DNA from: Monosiga brevicollis MX1
Lineage: Eukaryota; Opisthokonta; Choanoflagellata; Craspedida; Salpingoecidae
Assembly (NCBI RefSeq): GCF_000002865.3
Contig: NW_001865053.1
Coordinates: forward strand, 80,840 to 144,839
Length of the DNA stretch: 64,000 bases
Direction of reading: 5' to 3'
In this document: positions 11,196-25,474 of the stretch, in pieces
How positions within the stretch are numbered: the first letter of the stretch is position 1
Layout of the letters: every line of letters starts with the position of its first letter
Position numbers and translations under genes: made by a program
The notes under the pieces: model-generated
The model's database searches: none
Seen by the model: the letters and a program-made list of their open reading frames with translations, nothing else
Told to the model about the DNA's origin: nothing

Positions 11196-11835
11196 GGTTA
11201 ATGCTCGAGCATGCAATCAAGCGTTTCCAACAAAGATAAGATGCGTGGTCTGGTGAGCGATTGTCACTGCGCCAGTGCAAGGCGTGAGAACAGTAGTGTC
11301 AAAGAGTTGCAATCGGCACGCTGCCGTTTCGCCGCTCGAAGAAAAATGAGAGAGAGAGTGTGTGTGTGTGTGTGTTGTAAACAGTTGAAAGAAGATTAGA
11401 GAGTGTGCCAGCGTGTGCGCGTGAGGTCAGAGAGACGAGTGTATAAGGTGCTGAAAAGAAGCAAAAATCAAGGCAAATTGCTATTATAATCAGAGGCAGA
11501 GTTAGAGTCGGAGTAAAAGTCAGAGAGAGCGTCTCGCTAGTTTTGCCCATGTTTTGAAAGGATTCAGTTTCACTCCACCCTACTTCAATGCACAACAGTA
11601 ACATTCTTTTCTCTTACATTTACTATCATCAGTTTCTGGTTCGGTTCTACACAAACCTCATCTTTTGCTTCATGTACTTCACAGGAGCCGTTTTGTTGTT
11701 GATGTTTTGCGAATTGTCAACAAATCCGAGACAAGCCGACGCCGGGTTACCAACTGTCATTAACTCACCCCTCCTCAAAACTCGATCGTTTTTTACCACC
11801 ACCATCTATCATCTGACATTGTGTCCCTGGTGACG
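11196..11835. promoter_or_regulatory. Divergent promoter region, amnionless-like / iRhom
   Basis: The 640-base space between two divergent start codons. It holds a GA run followed by a GT run (about 11348-11376) and AT-richer sequence. No open frame of note. A shared promoter is inferred from position only. Confidence 0.45.
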
Positions 11836-14176
11836 ATGCCTTCAACATCCCGAGTGGTCGCGCTCGCTCAAGGCAGGCTGCTGATGGAGGCTCAGCAACA
11901 CCACAAAGACGGGTCGGCCGCCGTCGCCGCTGCTGCGGGCGCTGGCGGCGGGGCTGCTGGTGTCAGATGGCGGGCTGGGGCCCCGCAGGAGAGCAATGGA
12001 AGTGCTCGGATTCCTCCCATCACGCCTCGGACCCGTCACCGCGCGAACCGTGTTAAGGCTGCCATTGACGAGCGCATCGACCGCTTGGCCCGTCGACAAC
12101 CCTTCATCAACTATTATCTCATGGCCGTTCAGGTCGTCGTGCACATCATCACCCTCATCGTCGTGCCGCAAGCCCCGATTGCTTCACGGCCAGTCCTGGA
12201 GACAGCCGCCATTGATGAGTAAGTCGTGGGCCTGCCTCCCCGCCGCCCCTGCAGATCCCGCGAAGAAATTTGCAGACATGCATGCACTTGCATGACTTGC
12301 CCATCCCCCAACGCCGATGCGCGCGCCTGCCCACCCTCATCCTGCGCGCCCACATGGTGTGCCTTGTCATCCGATGACCACAGCCCTGCCGGCAACTCCC
12401 ACGTCTTGCACGTCAACAAATCAGGCAACGTCCTCATTGGTCAGCCTCCGGCCCTCATTCCACCGCCTGCTTGACAACCACGCGTGCACCTCGTTTTTAC
12501 CGCCCATGCACCCGGGCCGCGCGAATCTCTCATCGCACTTCCTTTTGAACCCCCAATCCAATCTTTTCCAGGCCCTAGTGCACAAGACCTTATTGCCTTT
12601 GGCGCGGTTTTTGCACCCTGCATGCGCCGTGACCCGCGTGTCGATGCTTACGTGCAAGCTCAGCGCCTTGAATCAGACAACCTTGGCTGCTGCGTACACA
12701 CCTTTGACAGCCAAGGCTTTACCGGCACCGCCGACGAATGCACCGGTCTGATGCTTGCTGCCGCTGCGTCTCCACCAGAGCAGCCTTTCCGCTTCCAACA
12801 TCACCAGTGCTCAATTTTTACCCGTCTGTTGAACTGCCTTCTGATGCCTGGCAGGTTTGGCGGTGTTTTTCAATGAAACCATTTGCTATGGCCGCCGCTG
12901 CTGCGTTGATCCCACCGTGTGGCCAGAATGTGTCCCGCTACTAGCCGCCGACTTGCCCAATGACACAGCCTTTGAGCCCTGCCGCGTCGACCTTGTCGCC
13001 AACCCGTGCTGTACCGGCATCTTTGGGGAATGCAGCATCATGACCCGCGATGAATGTGCCTTTCGCGACGGCTACTACCATGCTGATAAGCGCACTTGTG
13101 CCGAGGTCGATTGTCTCCAATCCGTCTGTGGCCTCTTTGATTTTGTCAACCCGTTCATACCTGATCAATGGTACCGCCTCATCACAACGCTCGTCCTTCC
13201 CCCGGGCACCATCTACCTTCTCGCTGTGCTTGTGGGGCAACTCTACATTTCCGTCCCGATCGAGCAGGTACGCCAGCTTCTCAAACTGGCGTCCTCCCAC
13301 AATTCTCCTCACATCCGTAGCTGAACCCCCTCTCATGCCAATACCGCATCTCCTTTGTACACTGGACCATGAGCATAGTCGATCGGATGGAAACGCTTCG
13401 GCGTTCTAGCCTTGTCTTCCGGCGTTGGCGGCTACATCATTTCCGGCATCTTTGTGCCTTATGAAATCAAATCTGGCATCAGCCCAGTCCTCTATGGTTG
13501 CCTTGGCGCTCTCTACATTGAGCTTTTCCAGTCTTGGAAGGTGCGTGTCTCGATCAACTCCACCCGCTCATGCCTACACGCCGCCTCATGGCCCATCGCT
13601 CGCTGTGCCACTTGCAGCGGGTGCTACGCCCAGCACGCTATCTGCTCTGGCTGGTGCTCATCACTGCCCTGGCTTTTGCCGTTGGCACCCTCAAGTACAT
13701 TGACAACTTTGGCCACGTGGGTGGCTTTGTTTTTGGTGTCGTCACGGGTAAGTCCCCGTGGGCTTCCACTCTTCTCTGAGCCCGTCATCCCCGAAGCGTG
13801 ACCGTGTTGAGCAGACCAACGCCAATGTCGTCCCTCCCTCTGACCCTATTCCACTAGCTTTGATCGTGTTGCCTTGGGAAACCTTCAGCAACTGGGACAA
13901 GGTTCGCAAGAGACTCATTGCCATTGTGGCTGCGGGAGTCCTGGCGCTCATGGTACGCGTAAACACTGCAAGCTTCCTCTGAAGTACCTTGCCATCTTGA
14001 ACGCCTCTCCCACGCATCTCATGCCCTTTACTTTTTCTGCGCTCACTTTCCAGTTTATAACATCAGCCACCATGCTGTTCACGGGCGAGGCACCTGACTG
14101 CGAAGCCTGCTACGCATTCAACTGCATTGACTGGGTGCCGGGAATGTGCGATGATGATGCGCGAGCCGTCATTTGA
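11836..14176 (+). CDS. iRhom-type rhomboid family protein
   Basis: Eight phase-consistent exons (11836-12218, 12384-12439, 12572-12745, 12855-13267, 13379-13540, 13618-13747, 13858-13952, about 14054-14176) encode 511 residues. Order: a cytosolic N-terminal part of about 95 residues, first membrane helix (VQVVVHIITLIVV), the iRhom homology domain with GPSAQDLIAFGAVFAPC, GCC and GECSIMTRDECAFRDGYYH, then IPDQWYRLITTLVLPPG and the rhomboid core. This cysteine-rich loop is diagnostic of iRhoms, which in animals control trafficking of ADAM17/EGF ligands. The serine region reads SGISPVLYG (Ser377) and the last core helix DNFGHVGG (His429), so both catalytic positions are present although the GxSG is GISP. 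Animal iRhoms have GPAG there. Confidence 0.92.
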
Positions 14177-14293
14177 CATGTTGCGCGAATGCTCGCGTAT
14201 CGCACTACTGCCCCCACTAGCACGGCGACCCTTTCCGTGCAGCTCTTTTGGCACTAAGCACAACCCAAAGTGGCCGCGGTCCCCATTCATCAT

Positions 14294-14299
14294 AATAAA
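14294..14299 (+). terminator. Possible polyadenylation signal AATAAA
   Basis: An AATAAA hexamer about 118 bases after the iRhom stop codon. Position fits a 3' processing signal; not otherwise proven. Confidence 0.35.
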
Positions 14300-14465
14300 C
14301 CCTGCTTAACCGTACCCTTCCCGTTTGTAAGCCCATAACTAATCGATCGCAATTGAACGACGCATGCTGCCTCGTCTGCTTCTCACAACTTGGTTGGAGT
14401 AAGGCTGGATAAAATTGTAGATTCGTGTGACAACAAAGCACATGACGAGCCGAGCAACAAATGAC

Positions 14466-17400
14466 TCACAGGACGTGCAACGCCCTCACGGCCAGCATAA
14501 CCCACACAGCCATGACATCCTCGGGATAAATATAGACGGCCACTTTGATGGCATGATGCACATGATCGCCTAATGCCAAAGCCGATGCGCCACGATGGGC
14601 AACTGTCAGTCTTGAATCGACATGCCTGATTTCCAAGCTAGAAGCCACGTCCGTGTCGCTTACCTTCAGCCCCCACGATGGCCCGTCCAACCTCTGAAGA
14701 CATGATACGATCAAATACAACGTGACTTGCAGCATGATTGACGACCAGGGGAAAGCCCTTGAAAGTATGCCCTGGCGGCACGCGTGCCTTAACGGCCCAC
14801 TGAAACTCCTAAGAACAGCTCATCAGTCCACCCAAACCACAGCGAGGGAGCAGCATGAGTGCATCGAGCAGCACAGGCGAAATTCCTCGCAGCAAAAGCT
14901 CATGTTGCATTTGACCCTCGTATCTCAACCGCATCTGGCTGTGGGTTTGGGCTTGGAACATGCTCGATCAAGGCCTCATAAAACGCACCTCGTTGCCCGT
15001 GGTCAGGCCGGTAACCCGCTCCATCTCATAGGCCGCCAAAGCTTGGGGGAGAATGCAGGCAAGCTGGGCGTCCACGGACGTTGACAAACCCATGCCATGC
15101 CGTGCCTAACTCGACAGAAACACACGCAGATCAGCCTCGGCCCGGCTTTTCGCGATCCGACGCCGCGCATGAGATAGGAATACGCTTTGTCCAAGAGCAC
15201 ACCTGCAATAGGGCTTCACGAAGATCGAGTTCGAGCTGCTGCGCAATAGTCTCACGATGCAGCGAGGGCAAAGCAAGGCGAGGAGTTGGAACGCGCTCGG
15301 CAAAGGCTGCACGCGCATCACGCAATGCATCGGGCGCAAAAGCCTTCCAAGCGGCCTCGTTGCGGAGGTCAAAGGTCATGTTGGCCAGGCGATTTGTCTC
15401 TTGCACGTTGGCATAGAAGCGCTGCCAAATGCAACGTAATTAGACGACGGTCAGTTTGGCTTTCAACAGACTCATGGAACCAGAAACTGCATGCTGCGCC
15501 CGCGGCAGCCGCGTCCTTACACCCGGCCACTCGTACCTCGTGGTTGAAGACGGTGTCGAGGCTGACGTAGCGAGCAACTGCCTCGTGATCCGTGCGCAGT
15601 GAGATTCGCTGGCCGTTGCGAGGCTCCCAGAAACAAACTTCACCGGGAGCCAAGGTCATGACCCAGAAATGCAGAGCCCAACCGTCTTCCTCGTCCGTGG
15701 CGGCTAAAGGAAAGGACGGCACAGCCACAAGGCAGGGCCATGATGGGCATGAGAACACTGACACCGTCCCAGACTTGCACCCATTGAACCGTGCCAAGAA
15801 CCACACCCACCTCGAACGCCAACGCAGACGTATGATTCTAAACCGTGACCGGCCAGCAATGAACAGAGCAGCACTGCCAAGTCTTCGATATGACCTTGAT
15901 GCTGCGGAGAGTTTGAACAGCAGCCCATGAGCCCGGAGATGATAATACACAAAAAAAAGACCATCTTGCCTTCCAGTTCCAGTTGACAGAGCCGGCCTCA
16001 CCGTCGTTAAGGTTGTGTGACATGATTGCCATTGCTCCGTTTGTATTGCACCACCAATGCCAGGATCGGCTGCACCACGCTACAAGAGCAGAGACCCGTG
16101 GGCCAGAAGCATAACAAATCACCAGCGCGAGGGCGATAAACGGCAATGGGGGGAGCTTACGCGATGCGCGAGTTCGTTAAAGAGGCTGACAAAGCGGGCA
16201 GCAGCGCGAGGTGTTGGCAATTCTTGACCTGAACGGACGCGGCAGCCAAACGCGCATGGATTCTCGTCAAAGCTGGCAGCAAAAGGTTTTGTGACAAAAA
16301 GGGGCTTTGCGGCACAACGTACTGGGTGGGATGACGCAGGGAAAGCAGCACACGGGCATGCGGTCTTGGTTTTCTGAGCTGGCAAAGAGCTTGACGAGCC
16401 GCTTGAGGTGGGCGGCGCGTATCTCGATAAACTGTATTCACCGCATGCGACGTTCCAGACCAACAAGATGTGAGCAAGGCATCGGATAGGCCTTGAGTAG
16501 AATCAGGATGGCGTGAATAGCAGCAAGGACGCACCTGTTCCCACCATCGCTGGGCAGCCGTGATGAAGAGCCGCTGATGACGCAGCGAGACCTCTCGTTG
16601 ATGGGCCAATTCAGCTTCAAGTGCGTCAGAAGTCAAATGCTCGGGCAAGGCGGGAAGCAAGTCAAGTTGCGCATACAAAATGCCAGCTGGGATATGAGCC
16701 GTGGCTCCCACGCCACGCATCTCCAAGCTGTGCCATCCATGGCTACACGTGCGCGCGCGCACGCGTGTACATACAAGGTACGCATGACCAACAAAGCACC
16801 GAGTCAGGCGTCATTGAGGCTTGGTGGTTAAGAGCAGGGGATCTCGTTGGCTGCCCACCTGGCTTGGCGCGATTGTCGCAGAAGATACTGACGCCAGTCG
16901 ATAAAGTGAGAGCTCAGCACTGCCGAATGTAGGCAGACCAAAGTGATGTGTGTGTGGTAAGGGCGAGGCATGATGCGAAATCTCCTGATCAATCAAGTAA
17001 AGAAACTGGAACCTCAGGCCAGACGAGATACGGACATTCAGTGTGTTTTCGCGATCCCAGGGAAACGCGGGTCAGTACGAGATGGATACCCTGGCGTGCG
17101 TCCACAATGGCATGCGAAGACCTGAGGTGTGCAGATTTAACAAGCGGAGCAGGCCCCGAGCCATGTCGGTGACCCATGAGATGAAATGCAGACGAAGAGT
17201 ATACTGGGCACTGTTGGTAAGACGGACGTATGACTGTTGCGTTCAAGTTTGAAGAGAAAAGATTCATGCAGATCCGGTTCAGCTGCAAAGGGGACCAATG
17301 CTGATCGATAGCGCTACGCAGAGACGGGCAACAACACTTGGATTAGGCCGGGGGTGGGCGATGCTTGTGAGTCAGGACAAAGGGTTGGCCATCGATATTC

Positions 17401-18056
17401 AGACCTCTTGGCCATAGGCTGCATGTAACTGCAAGTGGCTATGCACGCTTCCTTCCGCGTCCAAAAAGGCCTGCGGGCGTGGGCAAACCCGACCGTGATG
17501 ATGAGGCAGACCAAGGGTGAGTCTGCAGGACGGTCTCGGCGACCTGTTGCAACTCTGAAACTCACCGCGCCACCACCGATGGTCAGATGAATGTATTGGT
17601 GCCGCGGATCCCGCTGGTCAAGGCCACGGGACGGACGGGCTTGACTGGCCACCAGCGTTTCTGGGCGCGCGGGGCGCGCGGCCAGGCCTATGCCGCTGAT
17701 GACTCTGTCAACAATGCCCTGTGCCGAGAGCAAGGCGATCCCATGAGACGCACGATGCCCAAGCAGTGCCAACTTGTGCAGCAGCTGCCACCGTGGAATG
17801 AACATACCCGTTCACGAAGTCGAACGCGCAGAATGTCGGGCTCACGCTGCGGATCAATCCCAGCGTCCAACATCTCCGCAACACACGCTCGAATCGCATC
17901 GTGCAGCTCATGCTGGGACACTTGCGTCTGCACAGCCTGCTTCAACTCATCCAGCTGCATAACCCCAGGCCCACCCATGCCCGCACTCGCTTCTCCATGG
18001 CCTCGATCATCTCCTGGTACCCTTGCCGCCGCCGCCGCCGCCGAAGCCGCCGCCAT
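14466..18056 (-). CDS. CEP76: Centrosomal protein CEP76
   Basis: A minus-strand gene of about a dozen or more short exons, collinear with animal CEP76. N-terminal exon: Ala-rich start then ELKQAVQTQVSQHELHD (17930-17800); next RGIVDRVISGIG and QYIHLTIGGGA (about 17720-17565); AFLDAEGSVHSHLQ (about 17480-17410); AEPDLHESFLFKLER (about 17285-17220); GIHLVLTRV (about 17090); ILYAQLDLLPALPEH (16680); FITAAQRWWEQ (16550); LPTPRAAARFVSLFN (16190); IEDLAVLLCSLLAGHGLESY (about 15890-15830); WALHFWVMTLAPGEVCFWEP (about 15680-15620); VFNHEV (15540); MTFDLRNEAAWKAF (15370); AAYEMERVTGLTTGNE (about 15040-14990); and the end PEDVMAVWVMLAVRALHVL. CEP76 limits centriole reduplication and has a C2-like region plus a transglutaminase-like fold. 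Exon borders are approximate. Confidence 0.9.
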
Positions 18057-18318
18057 GGCTGAGCATGCACCGTAACTGTCTGCACAGTTTGTAACGGTCA
18101 ACTGCTGTGTTCTCAAATTTAAGAAAAGAGGGTGGTGTTAATTTTAGAGGTTGCTTTGGCTTTTTTTGGTCTTGGATGGACCTTGTGCCTTGTCCCTTTG
18201 GTTCTTTTGCTCATTCAATGCAGTTCCCGTCCCGGTTTTTAAGCTTTGCGCGGGTGGCAACTGCACGTGGTGGTTGGATTAATCTTGGGCGGATCGGATC
18301 AGACAAGCGAGTGTTCGA
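18057..18318. other. Short spacer between tandem minus-strand genes
   Basis: 262 bases from the CCT2 stop to the CEP76 start, AT/GT-rich on the plus strand. It must hold both the CCT2 3' end and the CEP76 promoter. No discrete motif was identified. Confidence 0.45.
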
Positions 18319-20987
18319 TTAGTGGTGACCAGGGGCACGTTGACGGGGTGCTGATTTTAGAATGTCGTCAACACGCAGAATCATTTCGGCAGCCTCGGCA
18401 GCCGAGACCAAGACCTGTTGCTTGACCTGGAAGCTCTCCGTGATGCCGATATCCTTGACATCGGCAACAACGGCGTTCTCCATGTCCAGACCCATGGTTG
18501 TGTGGCCCTCCATGTGCTGGGCGCGAAGCTCAGCCACAAGAGCTGACGAATCGAAACCGGCATTGTCGGCAATAATGGTGGGCAGCTGGCGCAGGGCCGA
18601 GGCAAACGCCTCCATGGCAATGGCCTCCTTGCCGGGAGTCTTGATGGCCTCCTTCTGAATGGCAGCCGCCATCAGCATTTCCGAGCAGCCGCCGCCAAAG
18701 ACCACGCGCGTCTCGCGCACGGTGGAAGTAAGCACGCAGAGCGCATCGTGCAGCGAGCGCTCAGCCTCATCCAGGATCTGTTGGGTCGCACCGCGCAGGA
18801 CGACGGTGCAGGCCTCACCCAAAGCCACGCCGCTGAAGCGCAGGAGCTATATGCGTCGTCAACAAACAACCATGAGGAGATGAGTGAGAAACCAAGAGTG
18901 GCAGAGTAGGCAACAACAGCAGGGTTGACGGAAGATGGAGACAGGTGCGGCAGAGTAGGCAACGGCTTGTCGTACCTTGTCCTCGCCAATCATAACCTCC
19001 TCGACGAGATCGCAGTGACCAATCTTGACCTTGTCCGGAGTGTCAAAGGTAGACACAATCTCACCGCCAAGCACGAGCGCCAGACGCTCAACGCCCTCAA
19101 AGTCGGCCCGCTCGATCGAGGAGATGCCAGCCTTGGCAAACAACTATCAATGATTTAGCGACGTCGCACGTGAGAAGAACCATTGCCAGTAGTGCACGAT
19201 TGTGTTTGCAGATGCGACAAAAAACAAACAAACGGGGTCATGTAAAATCGGTTGGCCCAATCATACCTGCTCGGGGTAGTTGTAGATGAGCTGACGGTTG
19301 ATGAAAACGTTCATGTCGTGAGCGAGGATGCGGTCAACCTTGTCCTTCATCTTCTTCTGCTCAGCAGCTTCAATCTCGGCAACCTTAGCAGTTGAGTCGA
19401 CGCGCACGCGGGCACCGTAGATCTTGATCTTGTCCGTGTCAAGCGAGGTGTTGGCAATGAGGATCTTGGCATTCTCGATGCGCTTGGGCTGGTTCACACC
19501 AAAGGTGCGATCGAGAATGAAGCCTTCATCAAGGTACGAGTCGGACAGCTGACCACCGAGCTTCTTGATAATCTGAATGGCCTCAAGATTGCCCGACTTG
19601 TTGAGACGAAGAACGGCATCGACGGCCATCTCGCTAAAGTACTGTTTGGCGTTGGTCAGAATCTTGCTGCTGAGGGTGGTGCGGGCAATGTTGATGAGGT
19701 CGGTACGGAACTTTTCCGGGTCGGCACCATTGTTCAGTGCCGCGCCCTCGAGGGCCTGGCGGGCAATGGCCACGGCTTTGCGCCAGCCGGAGATGATGGT
19801 CTGCGGGTGCATCTTGGCTGCAATCAGCTTTTCCGCCTCCTTGAGCAGCTCGGCCGCCAACACTGCGTGCATTGGCGAAAAAGGGGGGAAAATGCAGATA
19901 TAAGATGAACCAAAAAAAGCTCGAGGGTCGAGCATCGAAGAAACTTGAACACGAGGGCAAAAGAAAAAGAGAGCAGGCACAATGTGCCAAGGGTTGGCAC
20001 GAGCAAGATCGGGGCAAGCATACCGGTGACGCTGGTGGTGCCATCGCCGACCTCGGCATCCTGAACCTTTGAAATCTCAACCAGGACCTTGGCAGCTGGG
20101 TTGTCAATGCCAATGCTCTTGAGGATGGTAGCACCATCGTTGGTGACGTGCACCTCGTTTGACTGTGAATACGAAACAAGAATCTTGTCCTGTGGAAAGT
20201 GCAGGGTGGCAAGAGCACAATGTGCTGATGAATGATCCTCGATGGTGGAGTCGACTCCCCACACGGTCTTCATAGCAGGGGGCAGATCGTTTTCCATGGA
20301 GGGTCATCCCTCTGCCCGAAACCTTGCTTGCTCTGTTTGATGCCAAAAAGACCCACGCCTGGCATTGGCTGGACCAAAAAAAAAAAAAAAAATTGGGAAC
20401 AGAGTAACTACCTACCATGCCCTTGGGGCCGAGAGTAGACTTGACGAGATCACCAATGGCAATGGCACCCACGAAGGAAGACTGAATATTTCAAGCATGG
20501 ATGGTTGTGAGCAAGAGCATGAGCCGGGATTGGCGCAAAGCCAAAGAAGAATAAGAAACATGAAAAAAAAAAAAAGAACCCATCAATGTTGGAAAAGCGC
20601 AAAAGCACATCAAGTCATAGCTGGCGAGGCAAGAGGGCCAGTCACCTACCAGGCGAGCGGTCTCGGCGCGTTCTTCCTCGGCACCAGCCGTCATAACCTG
20701 AACGGGAGCGAGCGACTGTACGAGCGAGGTGCCAGCAGCCGAACAATGATGATGAGCCCCAAGTCAAAGTTGAGAGACATGATGATTTGGCAGACATGTG
20801 ACACCACGCCGGTGGCCGCATACAAGAGTGCCTCAACGATGCCCACTGCACACATGTGTACAATTGATGCGTTGCTCCACCCGGCACCAGCAACAACCAC
20901 ACGACAACGAGCAAGAGAACGGCAACGCCGAAACGACAACGACAACGGCGACGGCGACGGCGACGAGCGTTTCAACGGACGTACCAT
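18319..20987 (-). CDS. CCT2: T-complex chaperonin subunit beta
   Basis: Group II cytosolic chaperonin subunit of the TRiC ring that folds actin and tubulin. Exons (minus): ATG alone at 20987-20985; about 20725-20651 ([22 protein letters not shown] split at its donor); about 20484-20416 ([18 protein letters not shown]); about 20189-20024 ([28 protein letters not shown]); 19862-19267 ([17 protein letters not shown]-type [29 protein letters not shown]); 19143-18976; about 18849-18319 ([30 protein letters not shown], ending in HH). The ATPase motif GDGTT and the beta-specific [12 protein letters not shown] are intact. Total length is near the usual 530 residues. The protein-coding part of exon 1 is only the initiator codon. 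Confidence 0.96.
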
Positions 20988-21222
20988 GATGGCCAGTTGT
21001 TTCTTCTTCTGCTGCTGCTGCTACGGATCGAGTCTCTGTATGCCTCAAAGCCCAGAAAGACCCGAAACAAAGACGGGCACGTCTCGGCCAAACCAAGACA
21101 CAAACAGGCGGCAAGGAGCTTTCAACAAGTCGTCGTTCGGAACGTCGCGCGGTCCAGCAGTCCAATCAACTCGGCGGCGACCCACTGCCGTTTCCAACCA
21201 AAAAAAAAAATAAAATAAAAAT

Positions 21223-21223
<1 letters not shown>

Positions 21224-21302
<79 letters not shown>

Positions 21303-21346
21303 CCTCTCCCTCTCTCTCGCTCTCTTTCTCTCTCTCTCTCTCTCTG
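21224..21346. repeat. CT/GA microsatellite
   Basis: About 120 bases of mostly CT dinucleotides on the plus strand, broken by a few CCCTCTC variants, 240 bases 5' of the CCT2 start. Confidence 0.95.
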
Positions 21347-22113
21347 TGTTCGCGCTCATGGATTTGTCGACAAAAGAACAAAAGAACAAAAGAACAAAGG
21401 ATTTTGAACGACAAAATTGGTTCTTTTGTTCTCTCGCATGTTCACGCTTATAACCGCTTGACACACGCTTTCACTTTACTGCACAACGTACAACGTACAC
21501 ACACACACACATGTGGTAACCAAGTGTCGCCTCGGTTGGCTTGTTGTGAAGGGCCCTGTTTGTAGGTGTTGCTAAGTGTTTTGACCCCCGGTCTGATCAC
21601 CAAGTGGCAGCCGCTACCAACTGTCAACCTCCCCTCAAATATCAGCATGTCATACAAAACAAGATCTTGTCTGATGCTACCAACTGACGAGCCCGCTACC
21701 AACTGTAACCTTCCACCGTCTTCCGAGAACCACATTGCAACGTTCTTTCAATTTCATGACCATAAGGTGTGTGTGGATGTGACTGAGAGTTTGTAAGCAA
21801 AACACGCACACACACACACAACAGCAGACACGTGGCACCACCTTCTTCTTCGTCTTCTTCGACTTCTTTGCGTTTCTGTAAGCGGTAAGCTGCAATGGTG
21901 TGTGTGTGTGGGCTTGTTCAGTGGGTAAAAGGGCAGCCGGGCCGGGCATCAAAGGGCAGAGTGCTTGAACTAGCCAGGTTGGGAAAGACGGCAGTGGCGG
22001 TTTGTTGAACAAACACTCTTCCTGCAGGCTATCGCGCAAATGCATTCGAGCCACTAAACCGCCATCCTCCCACAAACACCTCTCTCGTCATTGTTACTTC
22101 ACATGTGTGCACG

Positions 22114-22117
<4 letters not shown>

Positions 22118-22191
<74 letters not shown>
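22118..22191. repeat. CT/GA microsatellite
   Basis: An almost perfect CT run of about 74 bases on the plus strand, 330 bases 5' of the HSP60 start. Confidence 0.95.
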
Positions 22192-22196
<5 letters not shown>

Positions 22197-22418
22197 CGCT
22201 TCTTTGGGTTCAGTGAAACGTTCAGGTGTGTGCGCAGTGACTTGGATGGGAATGGATATGGCCGTCGGGACCTGCTCGTGCCTGGTGCCTGGTTGGGCGC
22301 GCATGGCAGTCAGTCATCATGGGAAGGGGAAAGAAAACAAGACTGCATTTTCGAGCCAGATGCGCCGCCATCTCGTTTTCCCGAGCGGCCAGCCCGCTCG
22401 GGAATGTGTGCACACTGA

Positions 22419-25096
<2,678 letters not shown>

Positions 25097-25474
25097 AGCC
25101 CATCCACCAAACCACCGAAAAACTTTTCCAGCATTCCATCATGTCAACCCTGACTGGGCAGGCGACGTGGATGCTCAACTGTTTTTGAGTCGCGAGCGAC
25201 CATCCCGGGTCTTTGTCTTATCGACCCACCCATATTCCATTTCTTTTCTCTCCCCACCGTTGGCTTTCTGCCTTTTTTTTTTTTCTGAATGTGGATCCCG
25301 CATCTTGACGCAAAGCAGCTGTGCCGCTTGCTTCCAACAAAGGCAAAAGCTTTGGGACAGAATGTTTAAAAAAATTTAAGTTGATGACAAGTTTTGTCTT
25401 TTCTCCTGATAGATTCTGGCAATCCTTAAAACATGAACTCTGTTATGCCATGCAAGACGTGATGGGCTTGGGTC
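25097..25474. other. Convergent 3' spacer
   Basis: 378 bases between HSP60 and the stop of the minus-strand SRI-like gene; T-rich in places (about 25276-25287). Nothing gene-like was seen. Confidence 0.45.

Noticed and set aside
8766-11201. An 811-codon open frame on the plus strand opposite the amnionless-like gene
   Set aside because: It starts in a poly-A intron, reads as Gly/Val/Ala/Arg-rich antisense sequence without any motif, and mirrors the GC-rich codons of the minus-strand gene, which has a signal peptide, membrane helix and conserved blocks.
20365-21213. A 282-codon plus-strand frame 5' of CCT2
   Set aside because: It runs through poly-A and across CCT2 introns and exons in antisense, with no family similarity.
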